This document shows positions 54,752 through 63,182 of a stretch of 64,000 bases of DNA, piece after piece; within the stretch, counting starts at the first letter, position 1, and every line of letters starts with the position of its first letter. The position numbers were made by a program, and so were the translations under genes. Source of the DNA: Glutamicibacter halophytocola (lineage in GTDB: Bacteria; Actinomycetota; Actinomycetes; Actinomycetales; Micrococcaceae); contig NZ_CP012750.1 in the NCBI RefSeq assembly GCF_001302565.1, positions 3,534,001 through 3,598,000 on the forward strand, read 5' to 3'. The notes below the pieces were generated by a model that saw only the letters and a list, made by a program, of their open reading frames with translations, was not told the origin of the DNA and searched no databases.

Positions 54752-55639
54752 CTACCGGCGTGTGCTCATGGACTCTCCTCTCCACATGATCGACTCGCAA
54801 ACTTTTGCAGCGGCCTGCACGGCATGCCAGATGAGGAGCGCTGTGGTCACCGTGCCCACTCCCCCGGGTACCGGGCTGAGCGCGCGCACCTTGGGCTGGA
54901 CCGAAGCCGCGTGCACGTCTCCGACCAGCTGCCCTTCTTCGTCCACGTTCGTGCCCACATCGATGACCACCGAGGAGTCGGCAACTTCTTCTGCGGTGAG
55001 CAGGTTGGCACGGCCAACGGCCATGACGGTGACGGCTGCGGCCTTGGTGAAATCGGCCAATTGCGCGGTCCGGGAATGGCAGATGCTCACCGTGGCATCG
55101 CGCTGCAGCAGCAGCTGGGCCAGGGGCTTGCCCACCACGGCAGAACGTCCCACCACTGCCACATGCTGGCCCGCGAGCGGAACCCGGTAATGCTCCAGGA
55201 TCTCGATGACCGAACGCGCGGTGGCCGGGGCAAAGGCTGGCTGGCCCACGCTGAGCCGGCCGAGGCTCAGTGGATTGGCTCCATCAATGTCCTTGGCAGG
55301 ATCGATCAGCTGCACCAGTACCGCTGGATCCACGCCTTCGGGCAACGGGGTCTGGAGAATGATCCCATGCACGGACTCGTCCTCATTCAGGGCCGTGATG
55401 GCCGCCGCTAGCTGCTCCTGGCTGGCTTCAGGCATCTGGAGCACCTGGCATTCAACGCCCTGCTGGGCCGCGGCCCTCTCGATGGAGCGCACATACCACG
55501 CGGTGGCCTCGTTCTTCGTGGCCAGCAGGACCGCTACCTTGGCCGTGAAGCCGTCGCGGTTCAGATTTTCAACCACGTGGGCGGTTTTGGCGCGGATCTC
55601 GTCGGCCACCGGTTTTCCGCTCAAGCGCCGAGCCGTCAT
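54752..55639 (-). CDS. folD: Methylenetetrahydrofolate dehydrogenase (FolD) lacking the cyclohydrolase lysine
   Basis: A 295-residue FolD-family enzyme, oxidising 5,10-methylene-THF to methenyl-THF with NADP. The family blocks GIILQTPLP, DIDGANPLSLG, VVGRSAVVGKPLAQLLL and PGGVGTVT are present. In classical bifunctional FolD the motif Y-V-x-x-K supplies a lysine essential for the cyclohydrolase step; here it is Y49-V-R-S-I53, with Ile for Lys (codon ATC). The enzyme is therefore probably dehydrogenase-only. It overlaps fchA by four bases, and that gene would supply the cyclohydrolase. Confidence 0.9.
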   Translation of the reverse strand: MTARRLSGKPVADEIRAKTAHVVENLNRDGFTAKVAVLLATKNEATAWYVRSIERAAAQQGVECQVLQMPEASQEQLAAAITALNEDESVHGIILQTPLPEGVDPAVLVQLIDPAKDIDGANPLSLGRLSVGQPAFAPATARSVIEILEHYRVPLAGQHVAVVGRSAVVGKPLAQLLLQRDATVSICHSRTAQLADFTKAAAVTVMAVGRANLLTAEEVADSSVVIDVGTNVDEEGQLVGDVHAASVQPKVRALSPVPGGVGTVTTALLIWHAVQAAAKVCESIMWRGESMSTRR

Positions 55640-56259
55640 GCCGACACCGCCGAACGAACTGCGGCGCTGAGCTCTTCTGCGTGGTTGATCATTTCGCTTG
55701 CCCGGAGGGTGGCTTGGCTCAGCCGTTCGCGCTCGGTTTCATCCTTGATGGCGGCGATGTTCATTTCCAAGGTGGCCAACGCGGTGCCTAGCGCAGCGCG
55801 GGCAGCCTCCGCCGCGGCAGCCACGTCGCTGCGGACCGAGCGGTTGCCAATCGGCAGCAGTTCCTGGGCCAGCGTGACGGCCGCGGACGCCAGGTCAACG
55901 GTTGAAACCAGTGGGGCCGCGGCTTCGATGGTGGCGTGGCCGATGGCTTTGCGGCGTTCGGCTTTCTGCTCCTCGGTGTCCTTGGGCAAGGCGTAGGCGG
56001 CACTGAGCAAACCGAAAAGCCGCTCATCTTCCTGGGCCGCAAACAGCGCGTCGCGCATCAGCTGCTTGGCATCCTTGGCGATAACCTGGGCCTGTTCCTG
56101 GACCTCGGCGTACCGTGGGCCGGAGGTGAATTCGGCAACCATGGACACCAGCGCTGCAGCTTGCGCAGCGTGCAGCGCGGCCGCGGCACCTCCCCCGGGC
56201 GCTGGGGCTCTTGAAGCGAGGCGCTCAAGATAACTGCTGACAGTTTCGGTAGTGATCAT
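55636..56259 (-). CDS. fchA: Methenyltetrahydrofolate cyclohydrolase (FTCD_C family)
   Basis: A 207-residue helical protein of the formiminotransferase-cyclodeaminase C-terminal family. The glycine-rich APAPGGGAAAALHAAQAAALVSMVAEF (from ~18) and the repeated Ala-rich helices are typical. Free-standing members convert methenyl-THF to 10-formyl-THF (FchA) or deaminate formimino-THF. The four-base overlap with a FolD that has lost its cyclohydrolase lysine strongly favours the former. A variant TGATATATCA palindrome lies 136 bases upstream. Confidence 0.85.
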   Translation of the reverse strand: MITTETVSSYLERLASRAPAPGGGAAAALHAAQAAALVSMVAEFTSGPRYAEVQEQAQVIAKDAKQLMRDALFAAQEDERLFGLLSAAYALPKDTEEQKAERRKAIGHATIEAAAPLVSTVDLASAAVTLAQELLPIGNRSVRSDVAAAAEAARAALGTALATLEMNIAAIKDETERERLSQATLRASEMINHAEELSAAVRSAVSA

Positions 56260-56394
56260 GGGAATTTTCCTCGCTCAGAATTCGCGGCAAGACAGTCCAA
56301 GACCAAGGGAATTCGGCAGTTTTCGCAGCGCTTCAGGTTGCCAGCATGTGGGACGCGCGAAAAATTCGCCGGTTCATTCCGCTTAGTATCCACT

Positions 56395-56404
56395 TGGTAT
56401 ATCA
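56395..56404. promoter_or_regulatory. One-mismatch C1 palindrome upstream of fchA-folD
   Basis: TGGTATATCA differs from TGATATATCA at one base and keeps the flanking TATATCAGTT seen near glyA. It is 136 bases before fchA. Confidence 0.45.
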
Positions 56405-56531
56405 GTTTATATTGAAGCCTAGAACACCACTAGGGGCGGGTCAAGGTTTTTCTGCCAGCCCGTCGCACCAGGTAATTTTCGGCGCGCTCCATGCAACGAG
56501 GAGACCCGGTCCCCGGGCCTAGCTGCTCGCG

Positions 56532-57437
56532 CTAGTCAATCCAGGTCTTGCCCATGTCGACCAGCAGCGTCTGGAACGCATTTTCTGCCGGGGCGCGGAC
56601 TCGATCCCGGCGCTGGGCCAGAACGACGCTTCTGGCAGCGGCGCCCGGGCCCAGTGAAAGGATCTTGACCCCCGGGTGCGGATTCATGACCGCCGACTGC
56701 GGAGCCAGCGCGATGCCCAAGCCCACCGACACCATGGCCTGGGCCTCCTGGTAGTCGTTGGCCTGGAAGGAAATCTTCGGCGAGAATCCAGCGGCGTTGC
56801 AGGAGCGCTCCAAGAGCTCTGCCACAGGATGCATATTGGCCCTGACGATCCACTGCTCGCTCGCGGTGGCAGCCATATCCACCTCTTCGAACTGCGCGAG
56901 CGGATGATCGGCGCCGACCACCAGCACCGTTGGCTCGGTGAAGAGCGTGGTGAGCTCGAAGTCGGCCCGGTCCAACGGCATCCATTCATATTCCCAGAGC
57001 AGGCCGAGCGAAATCTCTCCGCGCGAGAGCAGTCCCATCAGCTCCTGCAAGCGGGTACTGCGCACATCCAGCTTGATCGAGGGATAGAGCTTTCGGAATT
57101 TGCTGATCACCAGCGGCAGGAAGGAGCTGCCGAGGGTTGGAAACGTGCCCAGGCTCAGGCTGCCGCTTTTCAGGCCCGCCAGCTGGTCCAGATCGGCAAT
57201 GGCCGCGTCCATCTGCCGCAAGATCGAGCGGGCATGGCCGGCGAGCACATGCCCGGCATCGGTGGGCACCATGCCCCGGGCGCGACGCTGCAGCAGCGGC
57301 TGGCCCACTTCTTCTTCCAGCTTGCGCAGCTGCTGCGAAACACCCGATGGGGTGTAGAAAAGCTCGTCGGCCGCGGCGGTCACCGATCCGCCCTCGACCA
57401 CAGCGAGCAAGATTTGCAATCTTTTGATATCAAGCAC
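56532..57437 (-). CDS. LysR family regulator of the tricarboxylate operon
   Basis: 301 residues. The N-terminal helix-turn-helix (LLAVVEGGSVTAAADELFYTPSGVSQQLRKLE, in part) is followed by an effector domain whose LGTFPTLGSSFLPLVISKF segment is typical. It is divergent from the PrpF-TctC/TctAB operon, 278 bases away, and is probably its activator. The gap has two direct copies of TACACTTCA (57464-57472 and 57480-57488). Confidence 0.87.
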   Translation of the reverse strand: MLDIKRLQILLAVVEGGSVTAAADELFYTPSGVSQQLRKLEEEVGQPLLQRRARGMVPTDAGHVLAGHARSILRQMDAAIADLDQLAGLKSGSLSLGTFPTLGSSFLPLVISKFRKLYPSIKLDVRSTRLQELMGLLSRGEISLGLLWEYEWMPLDRADFELTTLFTEPTVLVVGADHPLAQFEEVDMAATASEQWIVRANMHPVAELLERSCNAAGFSPKISFQANDYQEAQAMVSVGLGIALAPQSAVMNPHPGVKILSLGPGAAARSVVLAQRRDRVRAPAENAFQTLLVDMGKTWID

Positions 57438-57463
57438 GGCGACATCCTTCAGTGGAACTTAAC

Positions 57464-57488
57464 TACACTTCAGAAAGCTTACACTTCA
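57464..57488. promoter_or_regulatory. Direct repeat TACACTTCA in the divergent LysR/tct gap
   Basis: Two exact 9-base copies start 16 bases apart, 27 bases upstream of lysR. Their spacing of about one and a half turns suits a LysR tetramer. Confidence 0.4.
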
Positions 57489-57715
57489 TGGATTCTCTTG
57501 AATACGTTGAGCGGCCCGGGGGATCTTTTCGCTTATCCGCGTCGCCTGGACCAAGAATCCTGCCCGTAATTTCAATGATTTAAGCATTACTTCAATATAA
57601 TGCATTTCTTGTAACTACTAATAAAGTAACTCTTCACGGATCATCGATAGCAGGTTACGTGTCGACGATCACATCTATCGGCGGCTCGCGGTTCTCGATA
57701 GATTGGTTCAGCCCA

Positions 57716-59995
57716 ATGAAACACACAGTTAAGGCGACTTGGATGCGCGGGGGTACCAGCAAATGCTGGGTCTTCGAGCGAAGCGAACTCGACGTCCCGG
57801 GATTCACCACCGATGAAGTCCTGCTACGGCTTTTCGGTTCCCCCGACCCACGCCAAATTGATGGAGTCGGCGGCGGCAGCTCAACGACCAGCAAGGCAGT
57901 GATCCTGTCTCCCAGCGACGAACCCGGCATTGATGTCGAGTACACCTTTGCCCAGGTCGGCATCGACCAGGCGGTCGTCGACTGGGGAAGCAACTGCGGA
58001 AACTGCTCCGCGGTCATCGCGCCCTACGCGCTCAAGCGCGGCTGGGTGGACCCCGATCACGGCATTCTCACCGTGCGCATCCGCAATACCAACACCGGAC
58101 AGATCCTGATCGAGCGCATGGATCTGGACAGCTCCCGAGCCCCGGTGCTGATCCCCGGTGTTCCGTTCCCGGGCCAGGTGGTGGACATCGGATTCCTCGA
58201 TCCCGCCGGCGCCACCACCGGCGCGCTGTTCCCCGACGGCCAGCAGCTGACAACACTGGGCGTTCACGACGAAGACGCGGATGCCCGAAGCGAAATTTCC
58301 GCCACGCTGATCGACGCCGGCGCCCCGCTGGTCATCATCGATGCAGATGCCGCGGGACTTGGCGCGATCGGCTTTGGCGACTGGATCACCGAGTCGATCA
58401 CCGAAATGCCGCGGCTGGAGCGCATCCGCCGTGCCGGCGCCGTGGCCATGGGCCTGGCGGCAACCGAAGCCGAAGCGCAGCGCGCCATCCCCAAGCTGGC
58501 CATTGTCGCCGCCGCCGATCCAGGCGGAGATGCGGATATCAAGGTCATGATGCTCTCTATGGGAGCACCGCATCCGGCGCTGGCCATCACCGGCAGCATC
58601 GGGCTGAGCATTGCCGCGCACCACCCCGGAACGCTGATCGCCCAAAAGCTGGCCAGCGCCCCGGACGGCGAGCTGCGCCTGCAGACCCCGGCGGGGCTGC
58701 TCACCACCTGGCAGCGCCAGATCGACGGGCAGCTGGCCGTGGGCACCACCCGCACCGCCCGCGAACTGGCCGACGCGACCCTCGGCTTTGATCCAATCGG
58801 CGATCGCTCCGGCGCTCCCACCGTTACCGTGGCCCAGGTCGCGGGGCTGGATGAGCAGCAGCTGGAGCCGGACCCGGAACCGCATCGCCGGCGCACCGTT
58901 TTCGCCTCCGTGGCGGCTTTCGCGGTGTTCGGGCTCGGCGCCACCCTCGTGGGCGGCGGGCTGTTGAATCCTCCGGCCACCACGGCCGACGGCGATTACG
59001 CCGGGGAAACACTTCAGATGGTGATCCCGCTCGCCGAAGGAGGCGGCACCGACACCTGGGCCCGCTTTGTCGGCCAGGAGCTGGTCCAGGATATCCCCGG
59101 GCAGCCGGGATTCGCACCGGTCAACGAGGCCGGGGGCGAAGGCATCACCGGAAGCAACCGCTTCGCCTCCTCGGCGGCCGATGACGGCACCGAGCTGCTG
59201 GTGAGCACCGCAACCACCGTGGTCCCCTGGGTGCTGGACCGCCATGTGGTGAAGTACTCCTTCGAGGATCTTGAACCGGTGCTGGTCAACGGCACCGGCG
59301 GGGTGATCTATGCCCGCACCGCCGCCGGGGTCAAGAGCCCCAAGGACCTGATCGGCCGCAAGAAGCCGCTGGTCTTCGGCGGCATCACGGCCACCGGCCT
59401 GGATCTGACCACGCTGGTCGCCTTCGACCTGCTGGAAGCCGACATCTCGGCAACCTTCGGCTTCGAGGGACGCGGGCCGGTGAACCTGGCCCTGCAGCGC
59501 GGCGAGGTGGACATCGACTACTCGACCACCTCCTCCTACCATTCGGCGGTCGAGCCCATCGCCAAGGAAGGCTCGGCCACGGTGCTGATGTCCTTCGGCC
59601 AGCTCGATGAGCACGGCAAGGTCGTGCGGGATCCGAACTTCAAGGACACCCCCACCGTGGTGGAAGTCTACGAGCAGCTGTACGGCAAGGCGCCGAGCGG
59701 GCCGAAATTCGAGGCCTACAAGACGCTGCTGGGGTTGACCTACACCTACCAGAAGGGCTTGTGGGCGCCGAAGGATGCCCCGGAAGAAGCCGTGGACCTG
59801 CTGCGCAACTCCGCCCATGAGCTCTCGGGCGACACGGACTTCAACAACAAGGCGGAGAAGGTGCTCGGCGGATATCCCATCGTGGCCGACGAGAACCTGT
59901 CCCAGCGCGTCAAGGACGCCTACACCGTGACCGATGAGACCAAGGGCTATGTCACCGCATTGCTCAAGGACTCCTACGGCATCGAACTAGACTAG
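57716..59995 (+). CDS. Fusion of PrpF-type isomerase, membrane anchor and TctC-type binding protein
   Basis: 759 residues in one uninterrupted frame. Residues 1-375 are a PrpF/4-oxalomesaconate tautomerase-like domain (MRGGTSK near 10, DWGSNCGNCSAVIAPYAL near 90 with Cys94 and Cys97). HRRRTVFASVAAFAVFGLGATLVGGGLL split at ~394-417 is a positive-inside transmembrane anchor. Residues ~430-759 are a TctC tripartite-tricarboxylate binding protein (MVIPLAEGGGTDTWARF; FEDLEPV; FGFEGRGPVNLALQRGEVD). So the isomerase would be cytoplasmic and the binding protein outside. The ATG at 57716 is preferred; a GTG at 57659 is in frame. Confidence 0.85.
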   Translation: MKHTVKATWMRGGTSKCWVFERSELDVPGFTTDEVLLRLFGSPDPRQIDGVGGGSSTTSKAVILSPSDEPGIDVEYTFAQVGIDQAVVDWGSNCGNCSAVIAPYALKRGWVDPDHGILTVRIRNTNTGQILIERMDLDSSRAPVLIPGVPFPGQVVDIGFLDPAGATTGALFPDGQQLTTLGVHDEDADARSEISATLIDAGAPLVIIDADAAGLGAIGFGDWITESITEMPRLERIRRAGAVAMGLAATEAEAQRAIPKLAIVAAADPGGDADIKVMMLSMGAPHPALAITGSIGLSIAAHHPGTLIAQKLASAPDGELRLQTPAGLLTTWQRQIDGQLAVGTTRTARELADATLGFDPIGDRSGAPTVTVAQVAGLDEQQLEPDPEPHRRRTVFASVAAFAVFGLGATLVGGGLLNPPATTADGDYAGETLQMVIPLAEGGGTDTWARFVGQELVQDIPGQPGFAPVNEAGGEGITGSNRFASSAADDGTELLVSTATTVVPWVLDRHVVKYSFEDLEPVLVNGTGGVIYARTAAGVKSPKDLIGRKKPLVFGGITATGLDLTTLVAFDLLEADISATFGFEGRGPVNLALQRGEVDIDYSTTSSYHSAVEPIAKEGSATVLMSFGQLDEHGKVVRDPNFKDTPTVVEVYEQLYGKAPSGPKFEAYKTLLGLTYTYQKGLWAPKDAPEEAVDLLRNSAHELSGDTDFNNKAEKVLGGYPIVADENLSQRVKDAYTVTDETKGYVTALLKDSYGIELD

Positions 59996-60007
59996 GGAGG
60001 CAGAACA

Positions 60008-62182
60008 ATGCTTGATTCCGCACTGGCCGCATTGGCCTCGCTGACCGATCCGGGCATGCTGCTCATGCTGCTGATCGGAGTGATCTCGGGCCTTGTCATG
60101 GGCCTGATCCCGGGACTGGGCGGCACCGCAGCCGTCGCGATCCTGCTGCCCGTCACCTTCGGCATGGAGCCGGCCTCCGCGCTGGCCCTGTTGATCGGCG
60201 CACTGGCCGTGGTCCACACTTCGGACACCGTCTCGGCGGTGCTGCTCGGCGCGCCGGGCTCGGCCTCCGCGTCGGTCACCATGCTCGACGGCTACGCGAT
60301 GGCCCGCAAGGGCCAGGCCAAACGGGCCCTGTCCCTGGCGTTCCTCTCCTCGATGGCCGGCGGCATCATCGGCGCCATCGGCCTGACCCTGGCCATCCCG
60401 CTGGCCCGCCCGCTGGTGCTCTCCTTCGCCAGCCCGGAGCTGTTCATGCTCACGGTGCTCGGCGTCGCACTGGCCGCGGTGCTCTCGCGCGGCAATGTGA
60501 TCAAGGGGCTGACCGCTGGATTGGCCGGCCTGCTGGTGGGCATGATCGGCACCGCGCCGACCACCGCCGAGGAGCGCTTCACCTTCGGTTCGCTCTTCCT
60601 CGGTGACGGGTTGTCCCTGGTGGCCGTGGCCCTGGGCATTTTCGGCCTGGCCGAAATCGCCTCGCGCGCCAGCCAGCGCCGCGGCGACAAGCAGTCGGTG
60701 GAAGTCACCGGCGGCTGGGGCTCGGGCATCCGCGAATGGCTTGGCCACTGGTCGCAGGTCTTGCGCGGCGGGCTAATCGGCATCTGGGCCGGCGTGCTGC
60801 CCGGTGTGGGCGCCACCGCAGGCACCTGGCTGGCCTACGGCCAGGCCGTGGCCACCGCCAAGGACAAGCGCAAGTTCGGCAAGGGCGACCCGCGCGGGAT
60901 CGTCGGCCCGGAAAGCGCCAACAACTCGGTGGAAGCCGGCGACCTGATCCCCACCTTCCTGTTCGGCATTCCAGGTGGCGTGCCTTCGGCCATGCTGCTG
61001 GGCATGCTGCTGACCTACGGCATCCAGCCCGGCCCGAGCATCATCAATGAGCACCTTGACCTGCTGTACATGATCATCTGGGCCTTCGCCATCGCTTCGG
61101 TGCTCGGTGCGCTGTTCTGCTTCCTGACCGTGCGCCCGCTCTCCTCGCTGACCAAGGTTCCCTTCTCCATCCTGGCTGCCGGCCTCGTGGTGATCATGCT
61201 GCTCGGTTCCTTCCAGGATGGCGGACAGCTCGGCGACCTGTGGGTCATGCTGCTGCTGGGCGTGTGCGGCTGGGTCTTGAAGTCCACCGGTTTCCCGCGG
61301 GCGCCCTTCTTGATCGGCTTCGTGCTGGCCATCCCGATGGAACGCTACTACTTCCTGACCGACAGCCTCTACGAAGGCTTCGAGTGGATGCTGCGCCCGG
61401 GAACCATGGTGTTCATCGCCATCCTGGTGCTGCCGATCCTGTGGAATGTGTTCAAGTGGGTGCGTGCCCGCCGCAAGCTGGGCGCGGATGACGACCCGAA
61501 GTCCGACAGCGCCCCGGATGCCGAGGCACCGCTGAAGAACTCGGTCTGGTCGCTGGGCGCGGCCGCCGTTCTGCTGGTGGTCTTCGCCGGTTCCCTGGTG
61601 CTCTCCTCCAGCTACTCCCCCGATGCCAAGCTGGTTCCGCAGCTGGTCGGCTGGGTCGGGGTCATCATGTCCCTGGCCTTGCTGGCCATCGAGATCCGCA
61701 CCCGGAAGCTGGCCGTGGCTGCTTCAAACCGGATATCCGTTGATGCCACCGCATACCTGGCCGGCGAGGCGGTGATCCCCGCACAGGCCGCCGTAACCCA
61801 CGGCGGATCGGGTTCCCCTGGCCAGCAAGCAACGGCCACCGGCCGGTCCATGGCTCCAGCGGCTCCTTCCGGTGGACCGATCAAGGGGTTGACGGGTGCC
61901 GCAGGCACGAGCGGCGGCACCGGGTGGGGCCCGAAGTGGACCAGCGAGGCTGCCTTCGCGCTGCGGACCTTCGCTTGGATGGGCGGCTTCCTCGTCCTGA
62001 CCGCCCTGCTGGGCTACCTCGCGGCGATCTCGATCTTCCTTCCGGCCTTCTTGCTGATCGTGGCTCGCGCCAAGCTCAAGACCACCATCATCTACACCGC
62101 AGTGTTCTTCGCATTGATGCTGGCCCTCCCGTCCCTGCTACCCATCGATCTTCCCCAGGGCCTGCTGGCCTCGTGGCTCTGA
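60008..62182 (+). CDS. TctA-TctB fusion, tripartite tricarboxylate transporter membrane protein
   Basis: 724 residues. The first ~500 are TctA, with LIGVISGLVMGLIPGLGGTAAVAILLP near the N-terminus, VLPGVGATAGTWLAYGQAV and GIPGGVPSAMLLGMLLTYGIQPGP. Residues ~515-724 are a four-helix TctB, here fused, with a Gly/Pro/Ala-rich loop of about 70 residues between its second and third helices. It starts 12 bases after the binding-protein fusion and completes the transporter. TctA and TctB are usually separate genes. Citrate-, aconitate- or oxaloacetate-like acids are likely cargo. Confidence 0.9.
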   Translation: MLDSALAALASLTDPGMLLMLLIGVISGLVMGLIPGLGGTAAVAILLPVTFGMEPASALALLIGALAVVHTSDTVSAVLLGAPGSASASVTMLDGYAMARKGQAKRALSLAFLSSMAGGIIGAIGLTLAIPLARPLVLSFASPELFMLTVLGVALAAVLSRGNVIKGLTAGLAGLLVGMIGTAPTTAEERFTFGSLFLGDGLSLVAVALGIFGLAEIASRASQRRGDKQSVEVTGGWGSGIREWLGHWSQVLRGGLIGIWAGVLPGVGATAGTWLAYGQAVATAKDKRKFGKGDPRGIVGPESANNSVEAGDLIPTFLFGIPGGVPSAMLLGMLLTYGIQPGPSIINEHLDLLYMIIWAFAIASVLGALFCFLTVRPLSSLTKVPFSILAAGLVVIMLLGSFQDGGQLGDLWVMLLLGVCGWVLKSTGFPRAPFLIGFVLAIPMERYYFLTDSLYEGFEWMLRPGTMVFIAILVLPILWNVFKWVRARRKLGADDDPKSDSAPDAEAPLKNSVWSLGAAAVLLVVFAGSLVLSSSYSPDAKLVPQLVGWVGVIMSLALLAIEIRTRKLAVAASNRISVDATAYLAGEAVIPAQAAVTHGGSGSPGQQATATGRSMAPAAPSGGPIKGLTGAAGTSGGTGWGPKWTSEAAFALRTFAWMGGFLVLTALLGYLAAISIFLPAFLLIVARAKLKTTIIYTAVFFALMLALPSLLPIDLPQGLLASWL

Positions 62183-62207
62183 TCCGACTACCACCTAGGA
62201 GAATTCC

Positions 62208-62585
62208 ATGGCAATCCTCGCTTGTTTCAGCGATACCCCCGCGGGCAAGGCGGCCATCCGGCGGGCGCTGGCCGAAGCCCACAAGGCCCAGGACTCGTTG
62301 TTGATCGCGAATCTCGACCGGGAACCGATTTCCGAGAAGAGTCTTGGCATCGATATGAATGCCCTGCTGGATTTCGGGGTTCCACTGCAGATCCTGCCGC
62401 AGGCGGGCACCGTGCATGATCCGGCCGACTTCGTGCTCCAGGCCGAGCAGGATCACCAGGTTTCCCTGATCGTGCTGGGGCTGCGCAAGCGCTCCCGGGT
62501 GGGAAAGCTATTGATGGGAAGCATCGCCCAGCGCATCCTGATCGAGGCTGACTGCCCGGTGCTGGCGGTGAAGGCCCAGAACTGA
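62208..62585 (+). CDS. Universal stress protein (UspA family)
   Basis: A 125-residue single-domain USP, slightly shorter than the usual ~140. The nucleotide-binding end is visible as LGLRKRSRVGKLLMGSIAQRIL, then ADCPVLAVK. It is the last gene of the tct operon, 25 bases after TctAB, with TAGGAG before the ATG. USP genes often accompany tripartite carboxylate transporters in actinobacteria; the role there is unknown. Confidence 0.88.
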   Translation: MAILACFSDTPAGKAAIRRALAEAHKAQDSLLIANLDREPISEKSLGIDMNALLDFGVPLQILPQAGTVHDPADFVLQAEQDHQVSLIVLGLRKRSRVGKLLMGSIAQRILIEADCPVLAVKAQN

Positions 62586-62719
62586 GGCCGGCCCGCCAAG
62601 CATAAAAATCCAGGTCCCATTCAAGGTTCCGCGCCTTTCCGGTTTCGCCCGGGAAGGCGCGGAACCTTTGCCGTGGCCCGCTGGTTCCTGGTGATCGAAG
62701 AGACAGGACTTCATCAACA

Positions 62720-62733
62720 AACTTGTACAAGTT
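62720..62733. promoter_or_regulatory. Probable MarR operator
   Basis: AACTTGTACAAGTT is a perfect 14-base palindrome, 17 bases before the marR start, with a TATTCT -10-like element just after it. Autorepression of the marR-MFS operon is expected. Confidence 0.65.
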
Positions 62734-62750
62734 AATTGTATTCTGTAGCT

Positions 62751-63182
62751 ATGCAATTTTCCCCGGAGCACCCAGACCTGCCGCAGCTCCTCTTTGACGC
62801 GCTCTCTCCCCTGCTTGGAATCGTGCACTCGGCGCGCACCCTCTCTCCGGGAAAAATCGGCATCCTCCGGGCCCTCGCGGCAGAAGAACATGTCAGCGCA
62901 ACGCAGCTGAGCCAATCCATTGGGGTCAGCCAGCAGGCCATCTCGCTGTCCACCAAGGAACTGGAATCGCTCGGGTTCATCGAGCGGCGCAAGGATGAAT
63001 CCGATCGCCGCAAGCTGTGGTTCCACCTGACCGAGGCCGGCCATCGGAAATTGGAATCCGAAGTCAAAATGGGCCGCCGGGCTCTGAAGAATGCCATCGG
63101 AAATGAGCTAAGCGAAGCGGAGCTGAAGCTCATCCACGATGCCCTTCCGGCCCTGGCAAAAATCAGGAAGGCCGCTCGCTGA
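62751..63182 (+). CDS. MarR family transcriptional regulator
   Basis: A 143-residue MarR protein with the winged helix VSATQLSQSIGVSQQAISLSTKELESLGFIERRKDESDRRKLWFHLTEAG read in sequence, including DRR. The ATG at 62751 follows a palindrome and -10-like element so closely that the transcript may be nearly leaderless; the frame opens at a TTG at 62736. Its stop overlaps the next start (TGATG), so it is co-translated with the MFS gene and probably represses it. Confidence 0.88.
   Translation: MQFSPEHPDLPQLLFDALSPLLGIVHSARTLSPGKIGILRALAAEEHVSATQLSQSIGVSQQAISLSTKELESLGFIERRKDESDRRKLWFHLTEAGHRKLESEVKMGRRALKNAIGNELSEAELKLIHDALPALAKIRKAAR

Noticed and set aside
57881..59818. 645-codon antisense frame under the PrpF-TctC fusion
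   Set aside because: Shadow composition; the sense strand carries two recognised domains and a membrane helix.
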